Both the position numbers and the translations under genes were made by a program. A model generated the notes under the pieces. It was given only the letters and a program-made list of their open reading frames with translations. It searched no databases and was not told the origin of the DNA. Shown here piece by piece: positions 7,999 through 15,178 of a stretch of 64,000 nt of DNA (positions are counted from its first letter, which is position 1; each line of letters opens with the position of its first letter). The DNA comes from Pseudomonadota bacterium (GTDB lineage: Bacteria; Myxococcota_A; Polyangia; GCA-2747355). The stretch covers positions 62,001 through 126,000 of the forward strand of contig JADJDT010000016.1 in NCBI GenBank assembly GCA_016702545.1, in the 5' to 3' direction.

Positions 7999-10080
7999 AT
8001 GCAAGTGTCGCTTCGTCAGGTTCGAGGTCGCCTGTCCTGGGTCGTCGTCCTGCTCGTCGGCCTGGTGGGCGAATCGCCGACGGTCGCCCGCACGTCGAGG
8101 GGAGGGATCGTCGCGGCCGCCGCGCGGCGGTTGGCCAATATCGCTGCCGGGCGACCCCATGTCTTGCTCTCGGCGATGGAGTTCGGTCGCTTCGAGCACC
8201 TGAGGGACACCCTTGGGCGACCGCTCAATGTGCAGGCCGGCGGCCAGGCGCTAGTGGTCAACGACTTCCTCACCGAGCTGCCCTCCTACGTCGCGACGTC
8301 GTCGGTGCCGAGCGCGCTGCGCGCTGCCGTCCCGACCGGCAGCGGCCCGCGGGTCTCGGGCGCCTTCATGCTCTTCGAGAAGATAGCGACCCGCGGCATG
8401 CGACGCCGGGCGCCGCTGCGCGTGCAGCTTGGGGCGCAGGGCGAGCGCGTGGGCGTGTGGCATAGCCGGGACCCGCGCGGGGCCGACCTCTACTTCTTCG
8501 AGCACCCGCTGCTGGCGCGGCGCACCTTGCTCGAGAACACGCGCGAGGCCAGCCTCTACGCCAGCCGCGGTGGCGAGCGCTACCCGCTCGGCCAGCCCGG
8601 CGTGCCGCCCTACGCGCTGCCCTGGGAGGATGCGGCGGTCTACTCGGTCTTCAACCAGGCGATCGCCGCGCTGGCGCGGCGCCTCGAGCCCGACGTCTAT
8701 CACGCGCACGACTACCACGCGGCCTTGGCGCCGCTCTACCTCGAGCGCCCGCCGGCGAGCGTCTTGACGATTCACAACGGCGGTTATCAGGGCCTGTTCA
8801 AGACGCCCGGCTTCGGCAACCACCGCAGCGCGCCGACCGCCGAGCATCCGCGAGGTTTGCCGCTCGGGGACCGGGCGCTCAACGCACGCCTGCTCGGCCT
8901 ATTGCGCCTGCCCGAGGCGACGTACCTCCGTCACTTCGAGCAGGACGGCCTACTGAACCTGCTCAAGGGCTCGCTGGGCTGGCTGGAGGAGCACTTCGGC
9001 CTCGCGGGCATCGCCGTCAGTCCGGGCTATGCCGCCGAGCTGCGCCAGAGCCGCGAGGAGATCCTGGCCCAGCTCGCACGCGAGCAGCCCGACGCCGTGG
9101 TCGATCCGCAGGGCCTCTTCGTGCCGAGCCACGGCATTGCCTTCGGCAAGGTCATCGGCATCACCAACGGCCTGGGTCGCGGCGCGCACGCGTCGGTGCA
9201 CCGCGAGCTGCGGCGCGCGACCGACGCTGGCAAGCTCGCCGACCTCCAGCATCCCGAGGTGCGGCAGGCCTTCCTCGAGCGGGACCTGCGCTTCGGCGCG
9301 GACCTCAAGAGCCCCGCGGGTCGCCAGCAGACCCTGGCCACGCGGCGCGAGCTGAAGCGACTGCTCCAGCTCGAGGCCTTCGGTGCGGCCGCGCCCGAGC
9401 GGCCCTTGCTGGTCGTCGTCGGGCGTCTGGTCGAGCAGAAGAACCTGGGCGTGCTGCTCGACAACCTGCCCTACCTCGTCGAGCACCATCGCGCGCAGCT
9501 TGTCGTGCTCGGCACTGCGGGGGACGCCGCGGGCCAGGCGGATCTGCGCCAGCTCGAGGCGCTGGCGGCGCGCTATTCCGACGCCATCAGGGTCTACCCG
9601 CGCTTCATCACCGGCGCCCTGAACGTGCTCTCGCGCGCCGGCGCCGATTTCACGGTGATGCCCAGTCGCTTCGAGCCCTGCGGACTGACCGACATCGAGG
9701 CCGCCTGGCTGGGGGCCGTCCCGATCGCGCGCCGCACCGGTGGGCTTGGCAAGGTCGAGAGCGGCATCTATTACCCCTTCACCAACGTGGCGGACCACGC
9801 CGGTCACGTGCGGGCGTTACGCGGCGCCCTCGACGAGGCGCTGGGCGAGTACCGCGAGCGGCCCGAGGCCTTTCAGCGCCGGCAACTCCAAGGTCTCGCG
9901 GAGAGCTTCTCCTGGCCCGATGCCTTCGCCGCGTACTTCCAGGCCTACCGCGCCGCGGCGCAGCATCAGCTCAACGCGGCGCTGGTCGAGGAGGTGCAGA
10001 GCAGGCGCTTGACCCTGGCCGAAGCCAAGCGGTTCGCGGTGCCTGAGTTGGCCCCGCTGCTGGTGGCCGCGCAGCGCTAG
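7999..10080 (+). CDS. Glycogen/starch synthase-like glycosyltransferase (GT5) with N-terminal signal segment
   Basis: A 693-residue GT-B glycosyltransferase. GT5 features: VYHAHDYHAALAPLYL (~residue 233), ASVLTIHNGGYQG, an ITNGLGRG stretch, VVVGRLVEQKNLG, and the C-terminal nucleotide-sugar motif SRFEPCGLTDIEAAWLGAVP. Unlike cytoplasmic GlgA it starts with a basic leader and a hydrophobic stretch (LSWVVVLLVGLVGESPTVA, ~residues 13-31) that looks like a signal peptide or anchor. The usual N-terminal KxGG loop is not evident; AGGQALVVND may correspond. It is ~200 residues longer than typical GlgA. An extracytoplasmic location would be odd for an ADP-glucose enzyme, so substrate and site are uncertain. 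Confidence 0.72.
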   Translation: MQVSLRQVRGRLSWVVVLLVGLVGESPTVARTSRGGIVAAAARRLANIAAGRPHVLLSAMEFGRFEHLRDTLGRPLNVQAGGQALVVNDFLTELPSYVATSSVPSALRAAVPTGSGPRVSGAFMLFEKIATRGMRRRAPLRVQLGAQGERVGVWHSRDPRGADLYFFEHPLLARRTLLENTREASLYASRGGERYPLGQPGVPPYALPWEDAAVYSVFNQAIAALARRLEPDVYHAHDYHAALAPLYLERPPASVLTIHNGGYQGLFKTPGFGNHRSAPTAEHPRGLPLGDRALNARLLGLLRLPEATYLRHFEQDGLLNLLKGSLGWLEEHFGLAGIAVSPGYAAELRQSREEILAQLAREQPDAVVDPQGLFVPSHGIAFGKVIGITNGLGRGAHASVHRELRRATDAGKLADLQHPEVRQAFLERDLRFGADLKSPAGRQQTLATRRELKRLLQLEAFGAAAPERPLLVVVGRLVEQKNLGVLLDNLPYLVEHHRAQLVVLGTAGDAAGQADLRQLEALAARYSDAIRVYPRFITGALNVLSRAGADFTVMPSRFEPCGLTDIEAAWLGAVPIARRTGGLGKVESGIYYPFTNVADHAGHVRALRGALDEALGEYRERPEAFQRRQLQGLAESFSWPDAFAAYFQAYRAAAQHQLNAALVEEVQSRRLTLAEAKRFAVPELAPLLVAAQR

Positions 10081-10259
10081 GCCCAAAAAAAGCGCGTCCC
10101 GCGCTCGTTTTGGGCCCAGATATGACTCAGGGGGCTTTCGCAAAGCCCCCTCGTCGCGGGGAGTGAATCCCCGCGACTTCACCCCACAACGCTCGCCTGT
10201 CGGCTCGTCTAGCCCGAAAACAAACGGCTCGCGCCAAAGCGCGCTTGTTTTCGGGCTAG
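10077..10259. repeat. 183-bp CTAG-bounded, four-hairpin dispersed repeat, copy A
   Basis: Same length as, and 165/183 identical to, positions 43917-44099. Both begin and end in CTAG. Four stems in order: CCCAAAA...TTTTGGG; GGGGGCTTTCGCAAAGCCCCC (nearly perfect); GTCGCGGGGA...TCCCCGCGAC; CTAGCCCGAAAACAA...TTGTTTTCGGGCTAG. Copy A begins inside the stop codon of the preceding synthase gene and ends at the 3' end of the minus-strand gene that follows. No ORF is apparent. Possibly a bidirectional terminator, a non-autonomous mobile palindromic element or a structured RNA. Confidence 0.9.
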
Positions 10260-10262
10260 CGA

Positions 10263-10607
10263 TCACCGAGCGCTGAGGACGCCGCGGGTGGGGTTCCGTC
10301 GCGCTGGCGGCGTTCGAGTTGCTCCCGGTGCTCGCGCGCGCGTGTAGCTGACGATCTGCCGCAGCAGCGCGTTGTAGCGCGAGTAGGCATCGGTCGGGTG
10401 TGTGCGCCGCAGCAGGCGGTAGAGGCGTAGCTCTGGGCAGGGGTCGAGCGGGCCAGGGAGCGCGGGCACCGGCGTGCCGAGGTCCTCGAGCCGCGCTCGC
10501 GCCACAGCGACGAGCAGCGCGGCGGCGGTCTCCCGGCCCCGCCGCAGGTCGGCCAGACCGCGCGCGACCAGGTCCGCGCTGGGCAAGCTGTCCACCGGGC
10601 TAGCCAC
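10263..10607 (-). CDS. Small helical protein paired with DUF6036-like nucleotidyltransferase
   Basis: About 115 residues, mostly helical: DLVARGLADLRRGRETAAA, then a Pro-rich turn, then LYRLLRRTHPTDAYSRYN and LLRQIVSYTRA. I do not recognise a named family. Its GTG start (10607) overlaps the stop of the nucleotidyltransferase upstream, so the two form a coupled pair resembling the MNT/HEPN pair just beyond. The C-terminus is doubtful: a CG-dinucleotide run at ~10337 may have slipped. The alternative frame (EHREQLERRQRDG, ending at 10256) looks more protein-like than the one read through here. The C-terminus lies against repeat copy A. Confidence 0.6.
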   Translation of the reverse strand: MASPVDSLPSADLVARGLADLRRGRETAAALLVAVARARLEDLGTPVPALPGPLDPCPELRLYRLLRRTHPTDAYSRYNALLRQIVSYTRARAPGATRTPPARRNPTRGVLSAR

Positions 10608-11136
10608 GCGCCTCGGCCTCGCCCGCCAGAAAGCGCTCCACCTTCGGGCGGGGCCGCCGCGGGGCGGGGGGGGGGGGGGAGGGGGCGGGGCGCGCGGCGG
10701 GGGGCGGCCGGGGCGGGCGGGCGGGGGGCCCCCGGCGGCGCGGGGGGGGCGGGGGGCGGGGGGCGGGGGCGGGGGGGGGGCGGCGCCGCGGGCGGGGCCG
10801 GGGGGGGGGGGGGGGGGGGGGGGGCGGGGGCCCGGGGCGGCGGCGGGGGCGGGGGGGGGGGCGCCCCGCGGGGGCCGGGGGGCCCGGAATGAAGTCCGCT
10901 GGCGAGGCCAGCTCGATGTTGATGCTGAGCTCGTCTTTGATCTGGGCAATCGCCTCGAACACACCGGCCGGCTCCGGGTCGAGCAGCAGGTCGGCGTCGA
11001 CCGTCGCGCTCCGCCACCCGAACAGCACCGCACTCACGCCGCCCGTGAAGTAGACAGCCCCCGGACCCGAGGCTCTCCGTCCGAGGGCCGCCATCAGGCG
11101 CTCGACCTTGGGCGCGTCCGTTTCGTCGCGACTCAC
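10600..11136 (-). CDS. DUF6036-like nucleotidyltransferase-fold protein, centre replaced by poly-G
   Basis: The N-terminal ~80 residues are clear: a VYFTGGVSAVLFGWR fold start, the acidic motif TVDADLLLDPE (catalytic-type D-x-D after the GG), and SINIELASPADFIPG, matching the DUF6036 nucleotidyltransferase family. Then ~80 codons are almost pure G/C (10645-10888), giving a nonsense run of Pro/Ala/Arg. After that a family-like PKVERFLAGEAEARG resumes just before the stop. The middle of the protein is therefore hidden by an artefact or a real low-complexity insertion. GTG start at 11136; the stop overlaps the next gene. Confidence 0.6.
   Translation of the reverse strand: MSRDETDAPKVERLMAALGRRASGPGAVYFTGGVSAVLFGWRSATVDADLLLDPEPAGVFEAIAQIKDELSINIELASPADFIPGPPAPAGRPPPRPRRRPGPPPPPPPPPPRPRPRRRPPPAPAPRPPPPPRRRGPPARPPRPPPAARPAPSPPPPAPRRPRPKVERFLAGEAEARG
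10645..10888. other. Near-pure G/C low-complexity stretch (likely sequence artefact)
   Basis: 244 bases containing a single A (10680) and no T, dominated by G runs up to ~24 long on the plus strand. The flanks are ordinary coding sequence of one gene and stay in a usable frame. Such strand-biased poly-G is typical of failed base calls, although a true G-quadruplex-prone insertion cannot be excluded by eye. Confidence 0.85.
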
Positions 11137-11224
11137 GCCGCCGAGTCTAACCGAGTGCAAGCAGAAAATCCGAGCCCCTGCCACCCCGGCGCTCGGATCA
11201 ACGAGCGATGAGGTCGTGGGCGTG

Positions 11225-11752
11225 TCAGCTCGGCACGGCCAGCTCGTCGAGCAGCGAGCGCAGGAACGCGCCGAAGGCCGCAAGATCCCCGTCGACGCGC
11301 CGGTGGAGCCCTGCGAAGGGATCGAGGGCCCGCCGCAGCTTGTCCTGCCGCAGCTCGAGCGCGTAGGCGTGGCGGAAGAAGTGGCGAAAGCGCCGCAGCT
11401 CGTCGAGGTCCTCGCGTTGGGCGCCGGCGAGGATCGCCGGCCGAAGCGAGGGCAGTGCCCGCTGCGCGTGACGCAGCAGCTCGGTGTGGGCCGCCGGCCC
11501 GGTCGGGGCGGCGCCCTCGAGCGCGACCATGATGCGCTCGAGCAGCGACTCAATCGTCGTGTAATAGGAGTGAAGATCGATGGCGACAATCGCCAACGTG
11601 CCGCGATCGGCCGTGGCGCCTGGTCCGGGGTCGAGGCGCACGATCTCGTCCGCGAGCAGGCCCAGCCGCCGGCGCGCGTCCGCGAGCTCAGCCAGCAAGG
11701 CGAGCAGCTCGGCGCGTGCCAGCTCGACCGGGCTCATGACGACTGGGCTCAT
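11225..11752 (-). CDS. HEPN-domain protein (HepT-like) of an MNT/HEPN module
   Basis: About 175 residues, all-helical. It carries the HEPN RNase-type signature R-x4-H in RRFRHFFRHAYALEL (~residue 122), preceded by SYYTTIESLLERIMVALEG, a typical HepT helix. In the HepT/MntA class this is the toxin, an RNase that its MNT partner inactivates by AMPylating a tyrosine; here HAYALEL supplies such a Tyr after the catalytic His. ATG start at 11752 overlaps the MNT stop (ATGA); a GTG one codon upstream is an alternative. Related architecture is seen in the pair immediately downstream. Confidence 0.78.
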   Translation of the reverse strand: MSPVVMSPVELARAELLALLAELADARRRLGLLADEIVRLDPGPGATADRGTLAIVAIDLHSYYTTIESLLERIMVALEGAAPTGPAAHTELLRHAQRALPSLRPAILAGAQREDLDELRRFRHFFRHAYALELRQDKLRRALDPFAGLHRRVDGDLAAFGAFLRSLLDELAVPS

Positions 11753-12102
11753 CACACAGGCTCCCCGCTGGCGAGAATCCGCCGGCGAAGCCCGGCCTCG
11801 GCCTCCTCCAGCGCGACCAGGTCGACGGGCTCGCCGATCAGCGCGCTCAGGCGATCCTGCGCCTCGGCGACCCGCGCGCCGGCGATCCCCTCGCAGGCCA
11901 GGTCGAGATCCGAGGCCTCGTGAAACCAGCTGCGCAGCAGCGAGCCGAAGAGCAGCACCCGGGTGGCGCCGAACTCCTCGCGGAGGAGCTGCGCGGCGGC
12001 AGCCGCGCCCTGACGCAGGCGGGTGCGTCGCAGCTCCCGTTCGCGCAGGCGCCGCTCGGCGCGCTGGAGCTGGTAGGCCGCTTCGGCGGAGAGCTGCGCC
12101 AT
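11752..12102 (-). CDS. MNT-domain nucleotidyltransferase, antitoxin partner of HEPN protein
   Basis: A ~116-residue minimal nucleotidyltransferase. The hallmark GSLLRSWFHEASDLDLACEG (~residues 52-71) gives the GS-x10-D-x-D pattern of MntA-type enzymes. A helical coiled N-terminus (LQRAERRLRERELRR) comes first, and a C-terminal VDLVALEEAEAGLRRRIL closes the fold. Start ATG 12102 was chosen because AGGA lies 8 nt upstream; another in-frame ATG is at 12111. First gene of a four-gene minus-strand cluster (MNT, HEPN, DUF6036-like, partner). Confidence 0.8.
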   Translation of the reverse strand: MAQLSAEAAYQLQRAERRLRERELRRTRLRQGAAAAAQLLREEFGATRVLLFGSLLRSWFHEASDLDLACEGIAGARVAEAQDRLSALIGEPVDLVALEEAEAGLRRRILASGEPV

Positions 12103-12150
12103 CAGGCGCATCCTAGCCGCATCCGCGTGCCCCTCCAAGCCAAGGCCTGC

Positions 12151-12240
12151 ATGACACCGGGCGGGCCGACGACCTCCGCCCTCGAGGCGCACGGGCCGCG
12201 CGTCCGGGAAGGGCTCGAGCAGCAGCCGCGCCCGCCACTT
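12151..12240 (+). pseudogene. Remnant of a uvrC 5' end
   Basis: From ATG 12151 the reading MTPGGPTTSALEAHGPRVRE matches the start of the real UvrC at 15179 (MTDLPTTSALEALEPRLRE). At DNA level 25 bases are identical (12166-12190 against 15191-15215), and about 36 of the next 46 match with no gap. After ~30 codons similarity stops. It lies in the 424-bp gap between the MNT gene and the RCC1 gene. It is most simply a truncated duplication left by rearrangement. Confidence 0.65.
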
Positions 12241-12450
12241 GTTTGCAGCCCGAGATCGGGCGCCGACCGCGTTCCCGCCGAGCCCCTCGCGACGCGCTCC
12301 GTCGCCTCATTCCCGGCCGTCACGGTCGTCGCTCTCGCCAGCGTCCAGCAGCTAAGCGAAAGGCTCCGCGCCGGCCGAAGCGGAGAAGTCCTTAACAACG
12401 CACATGAATGTCCTTGCGAGGGGAAAATGCGAACCGTGGAGAATCACACG

Positions 12451-12479
12451 TTGACATTTTAGTGTAGCGCGAATAACCT
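12451..12479 (+). promoter_or_regulatory. Putative sigma-70-type promoter of the RCC1 lipoprotein gene
   Basis: TTGACA (12451-12456), 17-bp spacer, TAACCT (12474-12479) in a locally AT-richer patch. It lies 47 bp before ATG 12527, which has a strong GGAGG at 12517-12521. The -35 box is perfect; the -10 box is weak. Confidence 0.6.
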
Positions 12480-12526
12480 AAAACGCACGACCAAATAAAC
12501 CGCGCCCGTCACCACCGGAGGTCATC

Positions 12527-15067
12527 ATGAGGCAGCGCACGCACGGTAGCTGGTTCGCGTCGCCGGGGCGGGTGCTGGCCGCCTGGGCCGGCCTAGCGCT
12601 GTTGGCGACGGGGTGCGAGGCGCCGCTGAGCGATGACAGCGCGCTGACGCCGCCGGTGGCGAGCCGCGGCCAGGCGGCAATGAACGCAATGAACGCGATG
12701 AACGCGATGAACGCGATGAACGCGATGAACGCGATGAACGCGATGAACGCGATGAACGCGATGAACGCGATGAACGCGATGAACGCGATGAACGCGATGA
12801 ACGCGATGAACGCGATGAACGCGATGAACGCGATGAACGCGATGAACGCGATGAACGCGATGAACGCGATGAACGCGATGAACGCGATGAACGCGATGAA
12901 CAGCGTCAACGTCGGCGCAGCCTTCGCGCAGACGACGGTGATCGAGGATCTCTCGGCCTACACCTTCCAACACGTCGACAACCTCTGCCCGCCGACGCGG
13001 CTGCCCTACACGCTGCCGAACGGCACGGCGGTCGACCTGGTGCTCCCGAAGCTCTTGACCATCAAGGACAAGCTCGAGGTGGTCAAGGACGTCACCAACG
13101 CCGAGGTCACGGTGACGATCACCGAGGGGGCGACGCCGGTGGTCTACCGCGTGCTCTCGGCGCCCGCGCTGGCTTGCGCCGACCGCTCCTATCGCCCCTT
13201 CTTCCTCAGCCCGACGCCGGTGGGCACCACCGTGCTGAAGAGCTACGAGGTGGCAGCCGGCCAGGGCGGCATCGCCTACATGTGCATCAAGCTCAAGGAC
13301 CCCGCCGATGGCGTGGCGAAGTACTTCTGCGGTAAGGGCATGATGGGAGAGGGCGTAACTGGCTACGCGCTGAAGAGCGGGACGCAATCGCCGCGGCCCT
13401 TTTACATCTCGAGCCTGACCTGGGGCGCCAACACTTGGACGCACCACTTCGAGTTCGCCAACGGGCTGGGATCGATCGCCTCGCGAATCCCGGCGGGCAG
13501 CCAGACCGGCTATGCGCTGGACGAGGCCTGGAACCTCAACCCGCGCGACAAGCACTCGGACGGCGTCACGCTCAAGCAGGCGGCCTATCTGGGCGCGCTG
13601 GCGCTCAAGACCTCGACCAACCGCAACGGCGTCTATGTCAGCCCCTACCGCAACGCCAACGTCACCGGCGGCAAGACCTTCGTTGCCAGTGAGCTGAACC
13701 AGTGCGAGCCGGGGTACAAGACCTATCCCGACGTGGCCACCGACGGCCAGCTGGAGCAGACGATCCTGCCCAAGCTGTGGGTCAACGCCTGGTACGCCAA
13801 CCCCGTCAACGGCTGCACCTGGGCGGCCGACTGGGGCCTGCCAACGGCGGCAGAGACCACGGTCAGTGGTTGCACGACCTTCGACATCAAGAGCGCAAAC
13901 CCCTTCACGATGGGCCTCAACCTCCACGACACCGCCCAGCGCCGCTGTCCCACCTGGCAAGCCTGCGACGTGGGCAGCACCTGCTGCGTGGCGAGCTTGG
14001 GCGTCGGTCTGAGCAACAACTGCGTGGTCAAGACGGAGGACGCGAGTGTGTGGTGCTGGGGCGAGAACTGGGACGGTGCGCTGGGCAGCCCAGGTGGAGA
14101 CTCACTCACGCCGCGCCGTGTGGTGGATTCGGCCGGCCTGCCGCTGACCAACGTCGTCGCGGTCGCCGGCAGCAGGAGCTTCTTCGAAGAGCACTACTGC
14201 GCGCGCCGTCGCGACGGCAGCGTCTGGTGTTGGGGATCGGCAGCCAGCGGCGTGTCGAGTTACGCGCAGCCCGTGGCGGGGCTGACCGGGGTCGAGAAGG
14301 TGAGCACGGGTGACAAACACGACTGCGCGCTCAAGACGGACGGCTCGCTGTGGTGCTGGGGTAGCAACTGGTACGGCCAGCTCGGCAACAACACCGAGAC
14401 GGACTCGCTCGTGCCGGTCCGCGTGTCTGGGCTCGGCACGGCGGTCGACGTGAGCGCCGGCGGGTTCCATACCTGCGCCCGCAAGAGCGATGGCACGCTC
14501 TGGTGCTGGGGCTACGGCGCGGCCGGTCGGCTGGGCCGCAACTCCACGACCAAGTCGAAGGTGCCCGTCCAGGTCAGCGTGCTGGGCACGACGGTGCGTT
14601 CCGTGGAAGCCGGCGACGCGCATACCTGTGCTGTGACCGCTGACGGCACGCTCTATTGCTGGGGCAACAACGGCTCCGGCCGCCTCGGTGACGGCACGAC
14701 CACCAACCGGTTGGTTCCGACGGCCGTGGCAGGGATGAGCCTGAGCGTCGCACGCGTGGGCTTGGGCAGCGCGACGACCTGCGCGGTCAAGCGCGATCGT
14801 ACGGTCTGGTGCTGGGGCAAGAACGATCTCGGGCAGGTGGGCTCTGGTTCGACGGTTGACCCGATCGTGTCGCCGGCGCAGGTTGCAGGCCTGGGTGCCG
14901 ACGGGGCTGACTTGGTCGGTGGGCTGTCTCATACCTGCGCGCGCAAGCGAAGTGACGGCTCGGTTTGGTGCTGGGGCGACGATAGCTGGGGTGGGTTGCT
15001 CGGGACTGGCGGCACCTGGGCCAGCTCGAACGTGCCGCTCAAGGCCTCTGTGGTGACCTGCCCATAG
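12527..15067 (+). CDS. RCC1-repeat lipoprotein with (MNA)25 tandem tract
   Basis: An 846-residue exported lipoprotein. Signal peptide with lipobox LLALLATGC (~residue 29). Then 25 copies of Met-Asn-Ala (~residues 52-126), then a ~350-residue region of unknown fold with scattered Cys. The C-terminal ~350 residues are about seven RCC1-type beta-propeller blades of the secreted kind, each with a Cys pair and WCWG (for example TLWCWGYGAAGRLG, LYCWGNNGSGRLGDG, VWCWGKNDLGQVG). RCC1 propellers bind proteins or cell-surface ligands; the partner is unknown. It has its own promoter and strong ribosome binding site. Such lipoproteins are numerous in myxobacteria. Confidence 0.85.
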   Translation: MRQRTHGSWFASPGRVLAAWAGLALLATGCEAPLSDDSALTPPVASRGQAAMNAMNAMNAMNAMNAMNAMNAMNAMNAMNAMNAMNAMNAMNAMNAMNAMNAMNAMNAMNAMNAMNAMNAMNAMNSVNVGAAFAQTTVIEDLSAYTFQHVDNLCPPTRLPYTLPNGTAVDLVLPKLLTIKDKLEVVKDVTNAEVTVTITEGATPVVYRVLSAPALACADRSYRPFFLSPTPVGTTVLKSYEVAAGQGGIAYMCIKLKDPADGVAKYFCGKGMMGEGVTGYALKSGTQSPRPFYISSLTWGANTWTHHFEFANGLGSIASRIPAGSQTGYALDEAWNLNPRDKHSDGVTLKQAAYLGALALKTSTNRNGVYVSPYRNANVTGGKTFVASELNQCEPGYKTYPDVATDGQLEQTILPKLWVNAWYANPVNGCTWAADWGLPTAAETTVSGCTTFDIKSANPFTMGLNLHDTAQRRCPTWQACDVGSTCCVASLGVGLSNNCVVKTEDASVWCWGENWDGALGSPGGDSLTPRRVVDSAGLPLTNVVAVAGSRSFFEEHYCARRRDGSVWCWGSAASGVSSYAQPVAGLTGVEKVSTGDKHDCALKTDGSLWCWGSNWYGQLGNNTETDSLVPVRVSGLGTAVDVSAGGFHTCARKSDGTLWCWGYGAAGRLGRNSTTKSKVPVQVSVLGTTVRSVEAGDAHTCAVTADGTLYCWGNNGSGRLGDGTTTNRLVPTAVAGMSLSVARVGLGSATTCAVKRDRTVWCWGKNDLGQVGSGSTVDPIVSPAQVAGLGADGADLVGGLSHTCARKRSDGSVWCWGDDSWGGLLGTGGTWASSNVPLKASVVTCP
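12680..12904 (+). repeat. 9-bp minisatellite, 25 units, coding (MNA)n
   Basis: 25 consecutive 9-bp units, nearly all ATGAACGCG; the first has GCA and the last AGC as third codon. The near-identity at synonymous positions implies recent slippage expansion. Copy change keeps the frame, so tract length could vary between strains. Confidence 0.97.
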
Positions 15068-15178
15068 CCTCTCCAGCGCGCCTGCCCCGCCGCCGGCGCG
15101 CCCTTTCCCCTCCCCTTGGCGCCTGACGCTATACTCACCGCGCGTCGGTGGGCCGCGTCGGTCCCGGGGCAGCGCGCA

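Noticed and set aside
10077..10259. CRISPR or integron attC site
   Set aside because: Only two distant copies, no spacer array, and no integrase or cas gene; the stems do not follow the attC R'/R'' pattern.
12593..13960. Minus-strand open frame reading (HRV)n across the RCC1 gene
   Set aside because: It is the antisense of the (MNA)n tract. The plus strand has the signal peptide, ribosome binding site and RCC1 repeats.
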